Assembly: GCF_004519295.1 (NCBI RefSeq)
Contig: NZ_SOZH01000011.1
Location: 124,001-188,000, forward strand
Length of the DNA stretch: 64,000 nucleotides
Direction of reading: 5' to 3'
Origin: Cellulosimicrobium funkei
GTDB lineage: Bacteria; Actinomycetota; Actinomycetes; Actinomycetales; Cellulomonadaceae
Position 1 is the first letter of the stretch, and the number at the start of each line of letters is the position of its first letter. The position numbers were made by a program, and so were the translations under genes. This document shows positions 1 through 9,413 of this stretch, in pieces. A model generated the notes under the pieces. That model made no database searches. It was not told the DNA's origin and was given only the letters and a program-made list of their open reading frames with translations.

Positions 1-355
1 CGTCGATCCCGGCGTCGAGCAGCCGGTCGACGTCCTGCCAGCGCTTCTCGTGGGCGAGGCCCGGCGCGTTCGTGTGCGCGAGCTCGTCGACGAGCGCGAC
101 GTCCGGGCGCCGCGCGAGGACGGCGTCCAGGTCGAGGTCCGTGAGCGCGACGCCCCGGTGGGTCACGCGGACGCGCGGCACCACCTCGAGGCCCTCCGCC
201 ATGGCCGCCGTCGCGGCGCGGCCGTGGGTCTCCACGACCGCGACCACGACGTCCCGGCCCTCGTCGCGCAGACGGCGGCCCTCCTCGAGCATGGCGTAGG
301 TCTTCCCGACGCCGGGCGCCGCCCCGAGGAGGACCCGCAGCCGTCCGCGCGCCAT
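1..355 (-). CDS. kdpD: Sensor histidine kinase KdpD, N-terminal part only (cut by window start)
   Basis: This is the first 118 residues of KdpD, the membrane sensor kinase that controls the Kdp potassium ATPase. Reading from the ATG at 353-355, the protein opens directly into the KdpD N-terminal nucleotide-binding domain: a Walker A-like GAAPGVGKT around residues 11-19 and a Walker B-like VALVDELAHTN near residue 90. It starts only 2 nt after the kdpC stop codon, so it is the downstream gene of the kdpFABC operon and is probably translationally coupled to kdpC. The kinase and transmembrane parts lie outside the window. Confidence 0.93.
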   Translation of the reverse strand, partial: MARGRLRVLLGAAPGVGKTYAMLEEGRRLRDEGRDVVVAVVETHGRAATAAMAEGLEVVPRVRVTHRGVALTDLDLDAVLARRPDVALVDELAHTNAPGLAHEKRWQDVDRLLDAGID

Positions 356-357
356 GC

Positions 358-972
358 TCAGCCTCCGATCCGGTCCAGGTCGACGTTGAGCTCGAGCACG
401 TTCACCGTCGGCTCGCCGAGGTACCCCAGCGCACGCCCCCCAGTGTGCCGCGCGACGAGCTCCTCGACCTGCGCGGTGGTCAGACCGCGCGCCGCCGCGA
501 CGCGGTCGACCTGGACGGCGGCGTAGGCCGGGCTGATGTGAGGGTCGAGCCCGGAGCCCGAGGCCGTGAGCGCGTCCACGGGGACGTCGGCCGGGTCGAT
601 GCCCTCGAGCTCCGCGACCTGGGCGCGCCGCTCCGTGATCGCGGCGACGAGGTCCTCGTTCTCGGGACCGAGGTTCGAGCCCGACGACGCCGCGGCGTCG
701 TACCCGTCGCCCGCGGCCGACGGCCGGGGCTGGAAGTACTCGGGCAGGGGGTCGCCGTCGGCGTCGGTGAACGCCTGCCCGAGCAGGGCCGACCCGACGA
801 CCCGGCCCGCGCCGTCGTGCACGAGCGAGCCGTCGGCGCGCGCGGGCAGGACGAGCTGCCCGACGCCCGTGACGACGAGCGTGTACCCGACGCCGAGGAG
901 GAGGGTGAGGACGAGCATCGCCCGGGTCGCGACCCAGACGACCCGCCCGGTGCTGCGTGCCGTGGTGTTCAT
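358..972 (-). CDS. kdpC: K(+)-transporting ATPase subunit C
   Basis: KdpC (204 aa) is the single-span subunit of the high-affinity Kdp K+ pump and is thought to stabilise the KdpAB complex. One hydrophobic segment lies at about residues 12-40, followed by a family-typical exported domain with the QPRPSAAGDGYDAAASSGSNLGP region cut short here to its core PRPSAAGDGYDA, and DPHISPAYA. Length agrees with the family. It begins 25 nt after kdpB and is followed 2 nt later by kdpD, consistent with one kdpFABCD transcript. Confidence 0.97.
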   Translation of the reverse strand: MNTTARSTGRVVWVATRAMLVLTLLLGVGYTLVVTGVGQLVLPARADGSLVHDGAGRVVGSALLGQAFTDADGDPLPEYFQPRPSAAGDGYDAAASSGSNLGPENEDLVAAITERRAQVAELEGIDPADVPVDALTASGSGLDPHISPAYAAVQVDRVAAARGLTTAQVEELVARHTGGRALGYLGEPTVNVLELNVDLDRIGG

Positions 973-997
973 GGGGTTCTCCTGGTCGTCGTGCGGG

Positions 998-3151
998 TCA
1001 GTAGCCGGGGAGGAGGCGCACGACGAGGTCGATGAGCCAGATGCCGACGAACGGGGCCACGAGGCCGCCGACGCCGTAGACGAGCAGGTTGCGCCCGAGG
1101 ATCGTCGAGGCGTCGGCGGGCCGGTACCGCACGCCGCGCAGCGCGAGCGGGATGAGCAGCACGATGACGATCGCGTTGAAGACGATCGCCGACAGCACCG
1201 CCGACGACGGCGAGCTGAGGCCCATGACGTTGAGCACCTCGAGGCCGGGGAACACGCCCATGAACATCGCGGGGATGATCGCGAAGTACTTCGCGACGTC
1301 GTTGGCGATCGAGAACGTGGTGAGCGCCCCGCGCGTGATGAGGAGCTGCTTGCCGATGCGCACGACGTCGATGAGCTTCGTCGGGTCGGAGTCGAGGTCG
1401 ACCATGTTGCCGGCCTCCTTCGCGGCCGACGTGCCGGAGTTCATCGCGACGCCCACGTCGGCCTGCGCCAGGGCGGGCGCGTCGTTCGTGCCGTCGCCCG
1501 TCATCGCGACGAGGTTGCCGCCCTCCTGCTCGGCGCGGATGAGCGCGAGCTTGTCCTCGGGCGTGGCCTCGGCCAGGAAGTCGTCGACGCCGGCCTCCTG
1601 CGCGATGGCGGCGGCGGTGAGCGGGTTGTCGCCCGTGATCATCACCGTGCGGATGCCCATAGACCGCAGCTCGGCGAAGCGGTCCGCGATGCCCTCCTTG
1701 ACGACGTCCTTGAGGTGGACGACGCCGAGCACGCGGCTCACGCCGTCCGGCGTCCGCACCGCGACGACGAGCGGCGTGCCGCCCGACTGCGCGACCTCCT
1801 CCACGACGTCGTCGAGCTCCGCGAGCACGCTCGACGCCGCCCGCTCGCCGCCCTGCTCGACCCACGCCGTCACGGCGGAGCCGGCGCCCTTGCGGATCTG
1901 GGTCCCGTCCGGCTCGTCGAGCCCCGACATCCGGGTCTGCGCCGTGAACGGCACGATCTCGCCCGGCGCGGTCGGCCCGACGTCGAGGCCCCCGCGGCGC
2001 GCGAGCTCGACGATCGACGTGCCCTCCGGCGTCGGGTCCGCGAGGGACGACAGCGCGGCGGCCCGGACGAGCTCGCGCTCGTCGACGTCGCGCAGCGCGA
2101 CGAACCGCGCGGCCTGCCGGTTGCCGTAGGTGATGGTGCCCGTCTTGTCGAGCAGGAGGGTCGTGACGTCGCCCGCCGCCTCGACCGCGCGACCGGACAT
2201 CGCGAGCACGTTGCGCTGCACGAGGCGGTCCATCCCCGCGATGCCGATCGCCGAGAGCAGCGCGCCGATCGTCGTCGGGATGAGGCAGACGAGGAGCGCG
2301 ACCAGCACCGCGACGCTCACCGGGCTCGCCGCGTACGACGCGACGGGGTTGAGCGTGAGGGCGACCACGACGAACACGATCGACAGCGACGCGAGGAGGA
2401 TGCTCAGCGCGATCTCGTTCGGCGTGCGCTGCCGGCTCGCGCCCTCGACGAGCGCGATCATCCGGTCGACGAACGTCTCGCCCGGCATCGAGGTGACACG
2501 CACGACGATGCGGTCCGACAGGACCCGGGTGCCGCCGGTGACGGCGGACCGGTCGCCGCCCGACTCGCGGATCACCGGCGCGGACTCGCCCGTGATCGCG
2601 GACTCGTCGACCGACGCGATGCCCCACACGATCTCGCCGTCGCCGGGGACCAGCTCCCCCGCCTCGACGACGACGACGTCCCCCAGCCGCAGGTCGGCCG
2701 AGGACACCTCGACCGCGCGGGCGCGCAGGGCGCCGGGGTCGCCCGTCTCGTCGTACGCGGCGACCCGGTGCGCGACGGTCGCGGTGCGGGTCCGGCGCAA
2801 CGAGTCGGCCTGGGCCTTGCCGCGGCCCTCGGCGACCGACTCCGCGAGGTTGGCGAACAGGACCGTGAGCCAGAGGAACACGGCGATGACCGCGGTGAAG
2901 GACCCGGGGACGGGCGTGCCGCCCGACTCCTCCGGGCCGCCGAGGAACGGCTCGACGACCGCGATCAGGGTGGTGAGCGCGGCCCCGACCCAGACGAGGA
3001 ACATCACGGGGTTGCGCCACATCTGGCGCGGGTCGAGCTTGCGGAAGGCGCCGGGCAGCGCCTGGCGCACCTGCGACCAGGTGAAGAGGCCGCCGGTGGT
3101 CGCGGCCGGCTGGTGCACGGTGCGCGGGGACGGGTGGGTGAGCGTGGACAT
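998..3151 (-). CDS. kdpB: K(+)-transporting P-type ATPase subunit B
   Basis: KdpB (717 aa) is the ATP-hydrolysing P-type ATPase subunit of the Kdp pump. The phosphorylation motif DKTGT is visible ([12 protein letters not shown]), as are TGES in the actuator domain and [11 protein letters not shown] in the hinge. Membrane helices flank the cytoplasmic domains. The ATG at 3149-3151 lies 3 nt after the kdpA stop. Full length compared with the family (about 680-720 aa). Confidence 0.98.
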   Translation of the reverse strand: MSTLTHPSPRTVHQPAATTGGLFTWSQVRQALPGAFRKLDPRQMWRNPVMFLVWVGAALTTLIAVVEPFLGGPEESGGTPVPGSFTAVIAVFLWLTVLFANLAESVAEGRGKAQADSLRRTRTATVAHRVAAYDETGDPGALRARAVEVSSADLRLGDVVVVEAGELVPGDGEIVWGIASVDESAITGESAPVIRESGGDRSAVTGGTRVLSDRIVVRVTSMPGETFVDRMIALVEGASRQRTPNEIALSILLASLSIVFVVVALTLNPVASYAASPVSVAVLVALLVCLIPTTIGALLSAIGIAGMDRLVQRNVLAMSGRAVEAAGDVTTLLLDKTGTITYGNRQAARFVALRDVDERELVRAAALSSLADPTPEGTSIVELARRGGLDVGPTAPGEIVPFTAQTRMSGLDEPDGTQIRKGAGSAVTAWVEQGGERAASSVLAELDDVVEEVAQSGGTPLVVAVRTPDGVSRVLGVVHLKDVVKEGIADRFAELRSMGIRTVMITGDNPLTAAAIAQEAGVDDFLAEATPEDKLALIRAEQEGGNLVAMTGDGTNDAPALAQADVGVAMNSGTSAAKEAGNMVDLDSDPTKLIDVVRIGKQLLITRGALTTFSIANDVAKYFAIIPAMFMGVFPGLEVLNVMGLSSPSSAVLSAIVFNAIVIVLLIPLALRGVRYRPADASTILGRNLLVYGVGGLVAPFVGIWLIDLVVRLLPGY

Positions 3152-3154
3152 GGG

Positions 3155-4828
3155 TTACAGCAGCCCTTCAGCCAGGGGACCCAGCGCGAGAACGGGGAAG
3201 TACGTGAGCGCGGTGAGGAGGACCACCACGCCGGTCAGGAGCCCCACGAACTGGGGGCGGTGGGTCGGCAGCGTGCCGACGGTCGCGGGCACCTTGTCCT
3301 GCTGCGCGAGCGAGCCCGCGAGCGCGAGGACGAGGGCGATCGGCACGAACCGGCCGAGCAGGATCGCGACCCCGAGCGCGGTGTTGAGCCACGGGGTGTT
3401 CGCGGTGAGACCCGCGAACGCCGACCCGTTGTTGTTGGCCGCGGACGTGAAGGCGTACAGCACCTCGGTCGTGCCGTGCACGCCGGGGTTCCAGATCGAC
3501 ACCGTCTCGACGCTCTCGCGCACGGGCGGGATCGCGAAGCTCAGGGCCGTGCCGACGAGCACGAGCGTCGGCGTCACGAGGATGTAGAGGCTCGCGAGCT
3601 TGATCTCGCGCGGCCCGATCTTCTTCCCCAGGTACTCCGGCGTGCGACCGACCAGCAGGCCCGCGATGAAGACCGCGATGACGGCGAGCACGAGCATCCC
3701 GTACAGCCCGGAGCCGACGCCGCCCGGGGCGACCTCGCCGAGCATCATGTTGAGCAGCGGGAGCATCCCGCCCAGCGCCGTGTAGGAGTCGTGCATGGAG
3801 TTGACCGCGCCGGTCGACGTCGTGGTGCTCGTCGTGGCGAAGAGGGTCGAGCCGATGACCCCGAACCGCGCCTCCTTGCCCTCCATCGCGCCCCCGGCGA
3901 GCTGCGGCGCGGTGCCGTTCCCGGCGGACTCCAGCGCGGTCAGGGCGACGAACGACGCCACGAAGAGCACGCCCATCGTCGCGAGGATCGCGTAGCCCTG
4001 GCGGTCGTCGCCGACCATCCGGCCGAACGTGCGCGGCAGGGAGAACGGGATGACGAGCATGAGCAGGACCTCGACGACGTTCGTCCACGCCGACGGGTTC
4101 TCGAACGGGTGCGCCGAGTTCACGTTGAAGAACCCGCCGCCGTTCGTGCCGAGCAGCTTGATGACCTCCTGCGAGGCCACCGGCCCGCCCGGCACGCTCT
4201 GGGTGCCGCCCGCGAGGGTCGTGACCTGCGTGAAGCCGTCGAAGTTCTGCACGACGCCGCCGACCAGCAGCACGACCGCGCCGACGAGGGAGATCGGGAG
4301 CAGGATGCGCAGGCACCCGCGCACGAGGTCCACCCAGAAGTTGCCGATCGTGCCGACCCGGCGGTACGCGAAGCCCCGCACGAGCGCGACGGCGACCGCC
4401 ATGCCGACCGCCGCGGACACGAAGTTCTGCACCGCGAGCCCGGCGAGCTGCACGGTGTAGCCGAGCGTCTGCTCCGGCGAGTACGACTGCCAGTTCGTGT
4501 TGCCCACGAACGACGCGGCCGTGTTGAAGGCGAGGTGCTCCGAGGGCGCGGGCAGCCCGAGCGAGTACGGCAGCCACTGCTGCGTGCGCTGGAGCAGGTA
4601 GAGCAGCACGAGGCCCACGGCCGAGAACGCGAGGATGCTGCGCAGGTAGGCGGGCCACGTCTGCTCGGAGCGGGGGTCGACGCCCAGGACGCGGTACAGG
4701 CCCCGCTCCACCCGCCAGTCCTTCGGCGAGGAGTAGACCCGCGCCATGTGGTCGCCCAGCGGGCGGTAGAGCGCCGCGAGGACCAGGGCGACGGTCCCGA
4801 GCGCGAGGAGCGCGAAGATCCAGGTCAT
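3155..4828 (-). CDS. kdpA: K(+)-transporting ATPase subunit A
   Basis: KdpA (557 aa) is the K+-channel-like subunit that binds and translocates potassium. About ten hydrophobic helices and selectivity-filter-like segments such as [18 protein letters not shown] and [10 protein letters not shown] are present. The start ATG overlaps the stop codon of kdpF (shared base at 4828), so translation is coupled. Full length for the family. Confidence 0.98.
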   Translation of the reverse strand: MTWIFALLALGTVALVLAALYRPLGDHMARVYSSPKDWRVERGLYRVLGVDPRSEQTWPAYLRSILAFSAVGLVLLYLLQRTQQWLPYSLGLPAPSEHLAFNTAASFVGNTNWQSYSPEQTLGYTVQLAGLAVQNFVSAAVGMAVAVALVRGFAYRRVGTIGNFWVDLVRGCLRILLPISLVGAVVLLVGGVVQNFDGFTQVTTLAGGTQSVPGGPVASQEVIKLLGTNGGGFFNVNSAHPFENPSAWTNVVEVLLMLVIPFSLPRTFGRMVGDDRQGYAILATMGVLFVASFVALTALESAGNGTAPQLAGGAMEGKEARFGVIGSTLFATTSTTTSTGAVNSMHDSYTALGGMLPLLNMMLGEVAPGGVGSGLYGMLVLAVIAVFIAGLLVGRTPEYLGKKIGPREIKLASLYILVTPTLVLVGTALSFAIPPVRESVETVSIWNPGVHGTTEVLYAFTSAANNNGSAFAGLTANTPWLNTALGVAILLGRFVPIALVLALAGSLAQQDKVPATVGTLPTHRPQFVGLLTGVVVLLTALTYFPVLALGPLAEGLL

Positions 4829-4917
4829 CAGAAGCGCTCCGGTCTCACGAGCGCCACCACGAGATACACGATCGCCGCCGCACCGAGAGCCGCGGCGAGG
4901 AGCTCGAGCACGATCAC
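4828..4917 (-). CDS. kdpF: KdpF small membrane subunit (29 aa)
   Basis: This 29-residue ORF, too short for usual gene finders, begins with GTG at 4915-4917 and ends in a TGA that overlaps the kdpA ATG. It is one hydrophobic helix ([19 protein letters not shown]) ending in RPERF, the classic KdpF ending, where KdpF packs against KdpA and stabilises the complex. Its GTG overlaps the stop codon of the upstream small ORF (GTGA, 4914-4917). Confidence 0.9.
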   Translation of the reverse strand: MIVLELLAAALGAAAIVYLVVALVRPERF

Positions 4918-4997
4918 AGCTTCTCCACCGCCTTCCCGATTCCGGCGACCAGCACGAACACGGCGATCACGCCGAGCACGTAGACGATGTCGAGCAC
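4914..4997 (-). CDS. 27-residue single-helix membrane peptide upstream of kdpF
   Basis: A second very short ORF sits before kdpF. Read from GTG at 4995-4997 it encodes 27 residues: a hydrophobic stretch [18 protein letters not shown] and a charged end KAVEKL. Its stop overlaps the kdpF start by four bases, as expected for coupled translation. A GTG ten codons further upstream (VSTWGRLV...) is an alternative start. Function is not known to me; the position suggests a second small Kdp accessory peptide or a coupling leader. Confidence 0.62.
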   Translation of the reverse strand: MLDIVYVLGVIAVFVLVAGIGKAVEKL

Positions 4998-5280
4998 GAG
5001 ACGTCCCCAGGTCGAGACCGACGGCCCCCTGTCGGGCGGCCGGGCACCCACCGGACGGGGCGCCGACGACGATCGAACACCCGCTCCGGGACGGCGGAGC
5101 CCGTCCTCACGGGACCCATACGGGCCGGGGCGCGACGCTAACGATCTCCTGACGGTCGGCCGTCGGTCCGGGCGGTCGCGGACGAGCCCGTCGGTTCCCG
5201 TGGGGAGTTCGTGACGAGTGCGTGACCGACGCCCCGCCATCGGGGGCGGTGCGCGCCGTCGGGCACCTAGGATGTCCCGC
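4998..5280. promoter_or_regulatory. Divergent control region between the kdp operon and the 5281 gene
   Basis: About 280 bp without a convincing gene. For the rightward gene a TAGGAT hexamer (5268-5273) lies 7 nt before the ATG at 5281, which predicts a leaderless transcript. A copy of the 13-mer CGCCGTCGGGCAC is at 5254-5266. I see no clear -35/-10 pair for the kdp operon and no obvious KdpE site. The in-frame extension of the small kdp peptide through this region has no coding signature. Confidence 0.45.
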
Positions 5281-5577
5281 ATGATCTTCAAGGCCGTCGG
5301 CGACGGGCGCCCCTACCCGGACCACGGCCGGGTCACCGCCCGCGACTGGGCGGAGGTGCCCCCGCGTCAGGTGCGCCTCGACGAGCTCGTCACCACCAAG
5401 CGCACGCTCGACCTCGACGCGCTCCTCGCCGAGGACTCCACGTTCTTCGGCGACCTCTTCGCGCACGTGGTCGAGTTCGACGGCGTCCTCTACCTGGAGG
5501 ACGGCCTGCACCGCGCCGTCCGCGCCGCGCTGCAGCAGCGGGCGATCCTGCACGCGCGCGTGCTGACGCTGCGATGA
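5281..5577 (+). CDS. Conserved actinobacterial protein of 98 aa (VapB-antitoxin-like annotation group)
   Basis: A 98-residue protein (MIFKAVGDGRPYPDHGR...) of a conserved actinobacterial family that is usually found just before a LytR_C-domain gene, as here. As far as I recall automated pipelines label it a VapB-type antitoxin, but no toxin gene is adjacent and I see no diagnostic DNA-binding motif, so I do not assert that role. The start at 5281 is chosen because TAGGAT lies 7 nt upstream (leaderless); an ATG at 5272 is an in-frame alternative inside that hexamer. Confidence 0.8.
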   Translation: MIFKAVGDGRPYPDHGRVTARDWAEVPPRQVRLDELVTTKRTLDLDALLAEDSTFFGDLFAHVVEFDGVLYLEDGLHRAVRAALQQRAILHARVLTLR

Positions 5578-5602
5578 GCGGCCGGTCCGGTAGGTTGCTG
5601 GC

Positions 5603-6253
5603 GTGACACTCCGCCCCGACACCGCGCGCGCCGTCCGCCGCCGGCGCATGCACGAGCGCCAGGCAGTCGTGTTCGGGCTGCTCATCGCGGCGCTCGCCGT
5701 CGTCGGGATCGGCGCCCTCGCCGTGTACACCGGCGCGATCGAGGCGCCGTTCGACCGGGAGCTGTCCTCCCCCGAGCCCGTCGACGACCTCGCGGGGGTC
5801 AAGGTCCCCTGCCTCGCGGACGGCACCCTGCCCGTCGCCACCGGCGAGATCCAGGTCAACGTCTACAACGCGTCCGGCAAGGACGACCCGCTGGGTCGGC
5901 TCAACCAGGACATCCTCACGTCGCGCGGGTTCGCGGTGCTCTCGACGGGCAACGCCCCGGACCTCGACGGCGACGGGAAGTCCGACGTCGTGTCGCGCAC
6001 GCAGATCCACTTCGGTGCCGCGGGCATCGCGCAGGCGTACACCCTCGCTGCGCACTACGAGAACCCTGGCCTCGTGCTCGACGCGCGCGGGGACGCGACG
6101 GTCGACCTCTACGTGGGCGCCGACTTCGAGAACATCGTGGACCCGGAGCTCGTCGGCCTGTCCGGCGACGTCCCGCTCGAGAGCCGTACGGGGTGCGTCC
6201 CGATCGAGGAGATCACGCCCCGCCCGCTGCCCGTGCCCCCCGCCGAGGGCTAG
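5603..6253 (+). CDS. LytR C-terminal domain membrane protein
   Basis: A 216-residue protein with a basic cytoplasmic N-terminus, one membrane helix at about residues 21-44 and an exported LytR_C domain from about residue 88 (EIQVNVYNASGKDDPLGRLNQ). Such domains occur at the end of LytR-CpsA-Psr cell-wall glycopolymer transferases and alone in actinobacteria; the lone form is of unclear role, presumably at the cell envelope. TAGGTT at 5591-5596 is 6 nt before the GTG, so its mRNA is probably leaderless although it lies only 25 nt after the previous gene. Confidence 0.85.
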   Translation: MTLRPDTARAVRRRRMHERQAVVFGLLIAALAVVGIGALAVYTGAIEAPFDRELSSPEPVDDLAGVKVPCLADGTLPVATGEIQVNVYNASGKDDPLGRLNQDILTSRGFAVLSTGNAPDLDGDGKSDVVSRTQIHFGAAGIAQAYTLAAHYENPGLVLDARGDATVDLYVGADFENIVDPELVGLSGDVPLESRTGCVPIEEITPRPLPVPPAEG

Positions 6254-6266
6254 CTAGCACGTCCCG

Positions 6267-6284
6267 GCCCGGCGCCCGCCGGGC
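6267..6284. terminator. GC-rich hairpin after the LytR_C gene
   Basis: GCCCGGCG and CGCCGGGC form a perfect 8-bp stem with a two-base centre, located 14 nt after the stop codon. There is no T-tract. It could be a terminator or only a pause site. Confidence 0.45.
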
Positions 6285-6307
6285 ACCCTGACCGCCGAAC
6301 GGTACCC

Positions 6308-6916
6308 ATGAGCACCCTGCCCCTCCGGCCCGCCCGGACCACCGACCCCGCCGAGGTCGACCGCCTGTACGAGATCTGCCTGCGGACCGGTGCGTCCGGC
6401 GCCGACGCGAGCGGTCTCTACGCCGACCAGCGCCTGCTCGGCGAGGTCTATCTCGGCGCGTACCTCGCGCTCGAGCCGGGCCTGGCGTCCGTCGTCGAGG
6501 CCGACGGCGTCGCCGCCGGCTACGTGCTCGGCGCCCGCGACACCGCCGCGTTCGAGGACCGGTGCGAGCGCGAGTGGTGGCCGCCGCTGCGGGAGCGCTA
6601 CCCCCTCGGGAGCTTCCCCGCGGGGTCGCGCGACGAGGCGCTCGTCGAGCAGATCCACCGCCCGCACCGCACGGACCCGTCCGTGCTCGGCGACTACCCG
6701 TCGCACCTGCACGTCGACCTGCTGCCGTCCGCCCAGGGCGGCGGCAACGGCCGCCGCCTCATGGAGGTGCTCTTCGACGCGCTCCGCGCCGCCGGGTCGC
6801 CCGGGGTGCACCTCGGCGTGGCGGAGGACAACGCGTCCGCGATCGGCTTCTACGAGCACCTCGGCTTCACCCGGCTCGACGTCGCCGAGGGCCTCGTCCT
6901 GGGCCTGCGCCTCTAG
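6308..6916 (+). CDS. GNAT-family N-acetyltransferase
   Basis: A 202-residue GNAT acetyltransferase. The C-terminal half has the acetyl-CoA loop pattern QGGGNGRRLMEVLFDALRAAG and then NASAIGFYEHLGFTRLD, typical of the fold. The N-terminal part (DRLYEICLRTG, VVEADGVAAGYVLGA) resembles GNATs of the glycosyl-hydrolase-associated or sugar/amine type. The acceptor cannot be told from sequence. It is convergent with the NCS2 permease gene. Confidence 0.88.
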   Translation: MSTLPLRPARTTDPAEVDRLYEICLRTGASGADASGLYADQRLLGEVYLGAYLALEPGLASVVEADGVAAGYVLGARDTAAFEDRCEREWWPPLRERYPLGSFPAGSRDEALVEQIHRPHRTDPSVLGDYPSHLHVDLLPSAQGGGNGRRLMEVLFDALRAAGSPGVHLGVAEDNASAIGFYEHLGFTRLDVAEGLVLGLRL

Positions 6917-6918
6917 CC

Positions 6919-6952
6919 GACGGCCCGGCGGGCTCGCGCCTGCCGGGCCGTC
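6919..6952. terminator. Bidirectional hairpin between convergent genes
   Basis: GACGGCCCGGC (6919-6929) pairs perfectly with GCCGGGCCGTC (6942-6952) around a 12-nt loop. It lies 3 nt after the acetyltransferase stop and 43 nt after the permease stop, so it can serve both converging transcripts. Confidence 0.8.
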
Positions 6953-6994
6953 GTCTCTATGGAGCCTCCGAGGAGGCCGCTCCCGCGCGTCGCG

Positions 6995-8329
6995 TCAGCG
7001 GGCGTCCTCGACCGTCTCGTGGACGGCGGGCTCGTCGCCCCCGGGGGCCGACGCCGGGCTCGCGGGCTCCTGCGTCGTGCCGCGCCACCGCGAGACGTTC
7101 CGCATCACGTGGTAGATCACGAGCGCCGCGGCGGTGCCCAGCGCGATCCCCTCGAACGTCAGGTCGCCCACGACCCACGTGAAGTTGGCGATGCCGACGA
7201 CGAGCGGCACGGCCGCGGTCGTGAGGTTGACCGGGTCGGAGAAGTCGACCTTGTTCTGCACCCAGATGCGCGCGCCCAGGATGCCGATCATGCCGTAGAG
7301 CATCGTCGCGGCGCCGCCCAGGACGCCGACCGGGATCGTCGCGATGAGCGCGCCGAACTTCGGCGACAGGGAGAGCACCAGCGCGGTCGCCGCCGCGACC
7401 CAGTACGCCGCGGTCGAGTACACGCGCGTCGCGGCCATGACGCCGATGTTCTCGGCGTACGTCGTCGTGCCCGACCCGCCGCCGACGCCCGCGAACGTCG
7501 TCGCGAGGCCGTCGGCGAAGAGCGCGCGGCCGGTGAGGTCGTCGAGGTTCTTGCCCGTCATCGCGGCGACCGACTTCACGTGCCCGACGTTCTCCGCGAT
7601 GAGCACGAGCACGACCGGGACGAACAGGCCGAGCACGGCGATGTCGAACGTCGGCGTGACGAACTCCGGGAGCCCGACCCAGGCAGCCTTGCGCACCTCG
7701 TCGAACGACACCTCGCCCTGGATCACGGCCACGACGTAGCCGACGACCACGCCGACGAGGATCGACAACCGCCCGAGGATCCCCTTGAACAGGACGCTCA
7801 CGAGGATGATCGCGGCGAGCGTGACGACGGCCGTGACCGGCGCCTGCTGGAAGTTGCCCCACGCCGCCGGGGCGAGGTTGAGCCCGATGAGCGCGACGAT
7901 CGTGCCCGTGACGATCGGCGGCATGACGACGTCGATCCACCGCGCGCCCGCGACGTGGACCAGGAGGCCGACGGCCGCGAGCACGAGGCCCGTGACGAGG
8001 ATCCCGCCGACCGCGACCGACTGGCCCTGGGACGCGGTCGCCGCACCGATCGGCGCGATGAACGCGAAGCTCGACCCGAGGTAGCTCGGGAGGCGGTTCC
8101 GCGTGATGAGCAGGAACCCGACCGTGCCGATCGCCGAGAAGAACAGCGTCGTCGCGGGCGAGAAGCCCGTGAGGAGCGGCACGAGGAACGTCGCGCCGAA
8201 CATGGCGACGACGTGCTGCATCCCGATCCCGATGGTCCGCGGCCAGGTCAGACGCTCGTCCGGGTCGACGACGTCCCCCGGTCGGACCGTCTTCCCGTCA
8301 CCGTGCAACCGCCACCCGATGGCGCTCAT
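6995..8329 (-). CDS. NCS2-family uracil/xanthine permease
   Basis: A 444-residue nucleobase:cation symporter of the NCS2 (UraA/XanQ) family. Many hydrophobic helices are visible, with family hallmarks in the middle (AENVGHVKSVAAMTGKNLDD, where the conserved acidic residue sits) and GVGGGSGTTTYAENIGVMAATRVYS, the QxxGxTR-like second half. The TYAENIG pattern is typical of the UraA uracil group. Start is the ATG at 8327-8329 (MSAIGWRLHGDGK). Uracil uptake fits with upp at 46987, but the genes are not linked. Confidence 0.9.
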   Translation of the reverse strand: MSAIGWRLHGDGKTVRPGDVVDPDERLTWPRTIGIGMQHVVAMFGATFLVPLLTGFSPATTLFFSAIGTVGFLLITRNRLPSYLGSSFAFIAPIGAATASQGQSVAVGGILVTGLVLAAVGLLVHVAGARWIDVVMPPIVTGTIVALIGLNLAPAAWGNFQQAPVTAVVTLAAIILVSVLFKGILGRLSILVGVVVGYVVAVIQGEVSFDEVRKAAWVGLPEFVTPTFDIAVLGLFVPVVLVLIAENVGHVKSVAAMTGKNLDDLTGRALFADGLATTFAGVGGGSGTTTYAENIGVMAATRVYSTAAYWVAAATALVLSLSPKFGALIATIPVGVLGGAATMLYGMIGILGARIWVQNKVDFSDPVNLTTAAVPLVVGIANFTWVVGDLTFEGIALGTAAALVIYHVMRNVSRWRGTTQEPASPASAPGGDEPAVHETVEDAR

Positions 8330-8356
8330 GTCTCTCCCGTCCGTGAAGCCCGTGTG

Positions 8357-8377
8357 AAAAAACCCCCGGTGCAGGGT
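8357..8377 (-). terminator. Weak hairpin followed by a T6 tract
   Basis: On the minus strand ACCC...GGGT is followed by six T residues, a rare run in this GC-rich DNA. It lies 52 nt after the stop of the 8429 oxidoreductase gene and 28 nt before the permease start, so it may end the former or act as a leader attenuator of the latter. The stem is short (4-5 bp). Confidence 0.4.
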
Positions 8378-8428
8378 AGTGGCCCGACGTCACGGCGGTG
8401 TTTCCGGGGCGACCCGTGGGCACGGGCG

Positions 8429-9361
8429 TCACGGCAGCTGCGGCACGACCTCGCTCGCGACGAGCTCCAGGTGGTCGAGGTCGTGCAGGTCGAGCACCTG
8501 GAGGTAGAAGCGCGTCGCGCCCTGCTCCGCGGCGGCCGCGATCTTGTCCGCGACCTCGCCGACCGTGCCGGCCAGGCCGTTGCGGCGGACCTCGTCGGGC
8601 TCGCGCCCGATCGCGTCGGCCCGACGGCGGAACTCCGCCTCGTCCTTGCCCACCGCGACGACGAACGCCGCCGAGTACACGAGCGAGTCGGGGTCGCGGT
8701 CGGCGTCGAGGCACGCGGCGCGCACGTTCTCGAACCGGTCGGGCAGGACGCCCGGGTCGGGGAACGCCGCGTTGAACTCGCTGGCGTACCGGGCCGCGAG
8801 CGCCGGGGTGCGCCGGGGCCCGTGGCCGCCGACGATCACCGGGACGCGCTCCTGCGCGGGCTTCGGCAGGGCCGGGGAGTCCGTGAGCGTGTAGTGCTCG
8901 CCGCTGAACGAGAACGTCTCGCCGACCGGCGTCTCCCACAGCCCGGTGATCACCGCGAGCTGCTCCTCGAGGATCCCGAACCGCTTGTCTGGGAACGGGA
9001 TGCCGTACGCCTCGTGCTCGCGGGCGTACCAGCCCGCGCCGAGGCCGAGCTCGACGCGGCCGCCCGACATCTGGTCGACCTGCGCGACCTGGATCGCGAG
9101 CACGCCGGGGTGGCGGAACGTCGCCGACGACACGAGCGTGCCGAGCCGGATCCGGCTCGTCTCGCGGGCGAGGCCGGCGAGCGTCGTCCAGGCGTCGGTC
9201 GGGCCGGGCAGCCCGTCGCCGTCGCCCATGACGAGGTAGTGGTCGGAGCGGAAGAAGGCGTCGAAACCGAGGTCCTCGGTGGCCTTCGCGACAGCGAGGA
9301 GGTCGTCGTACGACGCGCCCTGCTGGGGCTCGGTGAAGATGCGCAGGTCGATCTGGGTCAT
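8429..9361 (-). CDS. LLM-class flavin/F420-dependent oxidoreductase
   Basis: A 310-residue luciferase-like (TIM-barrel) oxidoreductase. The family signatures FRSDHYLVMGDGDG, RLGTLVSSATFRHPGVLA and MSGGRVELGLGAGWYAREHEAYGIPFP are present, and the length is usual for the F420-dependent subgroup of actinobacteria. The start ATG at 9359-9361 (MTQIDLRIFTEP) is preferred over the longer ORF start 18 nt upstream because the conserved strand begins there. The substrate is unknown. Confidence 0.9.
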   Translation of the reverse strand: MTQIDLRIFTEPQQGASYDDLLAVAKATEDLGFDAFFRSDHYLVMGDGDGLPGPTDAWTTLAGLARETSRIRLGTLVSSATFRHPGVLAIQVAQVDQMSGGRVELGLGAGWYAREHEAYGIPFPDKRFGILEEQLAVITGLWETPVGETFSFSGEHYTLTDSPALPKPAQERVPVIVGGHGPRRTPALAARYASEFNAAFPDPGVLPDRFENVRAACLDADRDPDSLVYSAAFVVAVGKDEAEFRRRADAIGREPDEVRRNGLAGTVGEVADKIAAAAEQGATRFYLQVLDLHDLDHLELVASEVVPQLP

Positions 9362-9413
9362 GCCGTCACCCTGCCACACCGCGCGCCCGCCCCCGCCCGC
9401 ACGTCGCCCGCTC

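Noticed and set aside
566-5152. 1528-codon open frame on the plus strand across the kdp genes
   Set aside because: It is antisense to kdpC, kdpB and kdpA, which have clear family motifs. The translation is Arg/Asp/His-rich with no domain, typical of a GC-rich shadow frame.
5281-5577. Type II toxin-antitoxin locus
   Set aside because: The small protein has an antitoxin-like label in some annotations, but no toxin gene or PIN domain is next to it; the following gene is a LytR_C protein.
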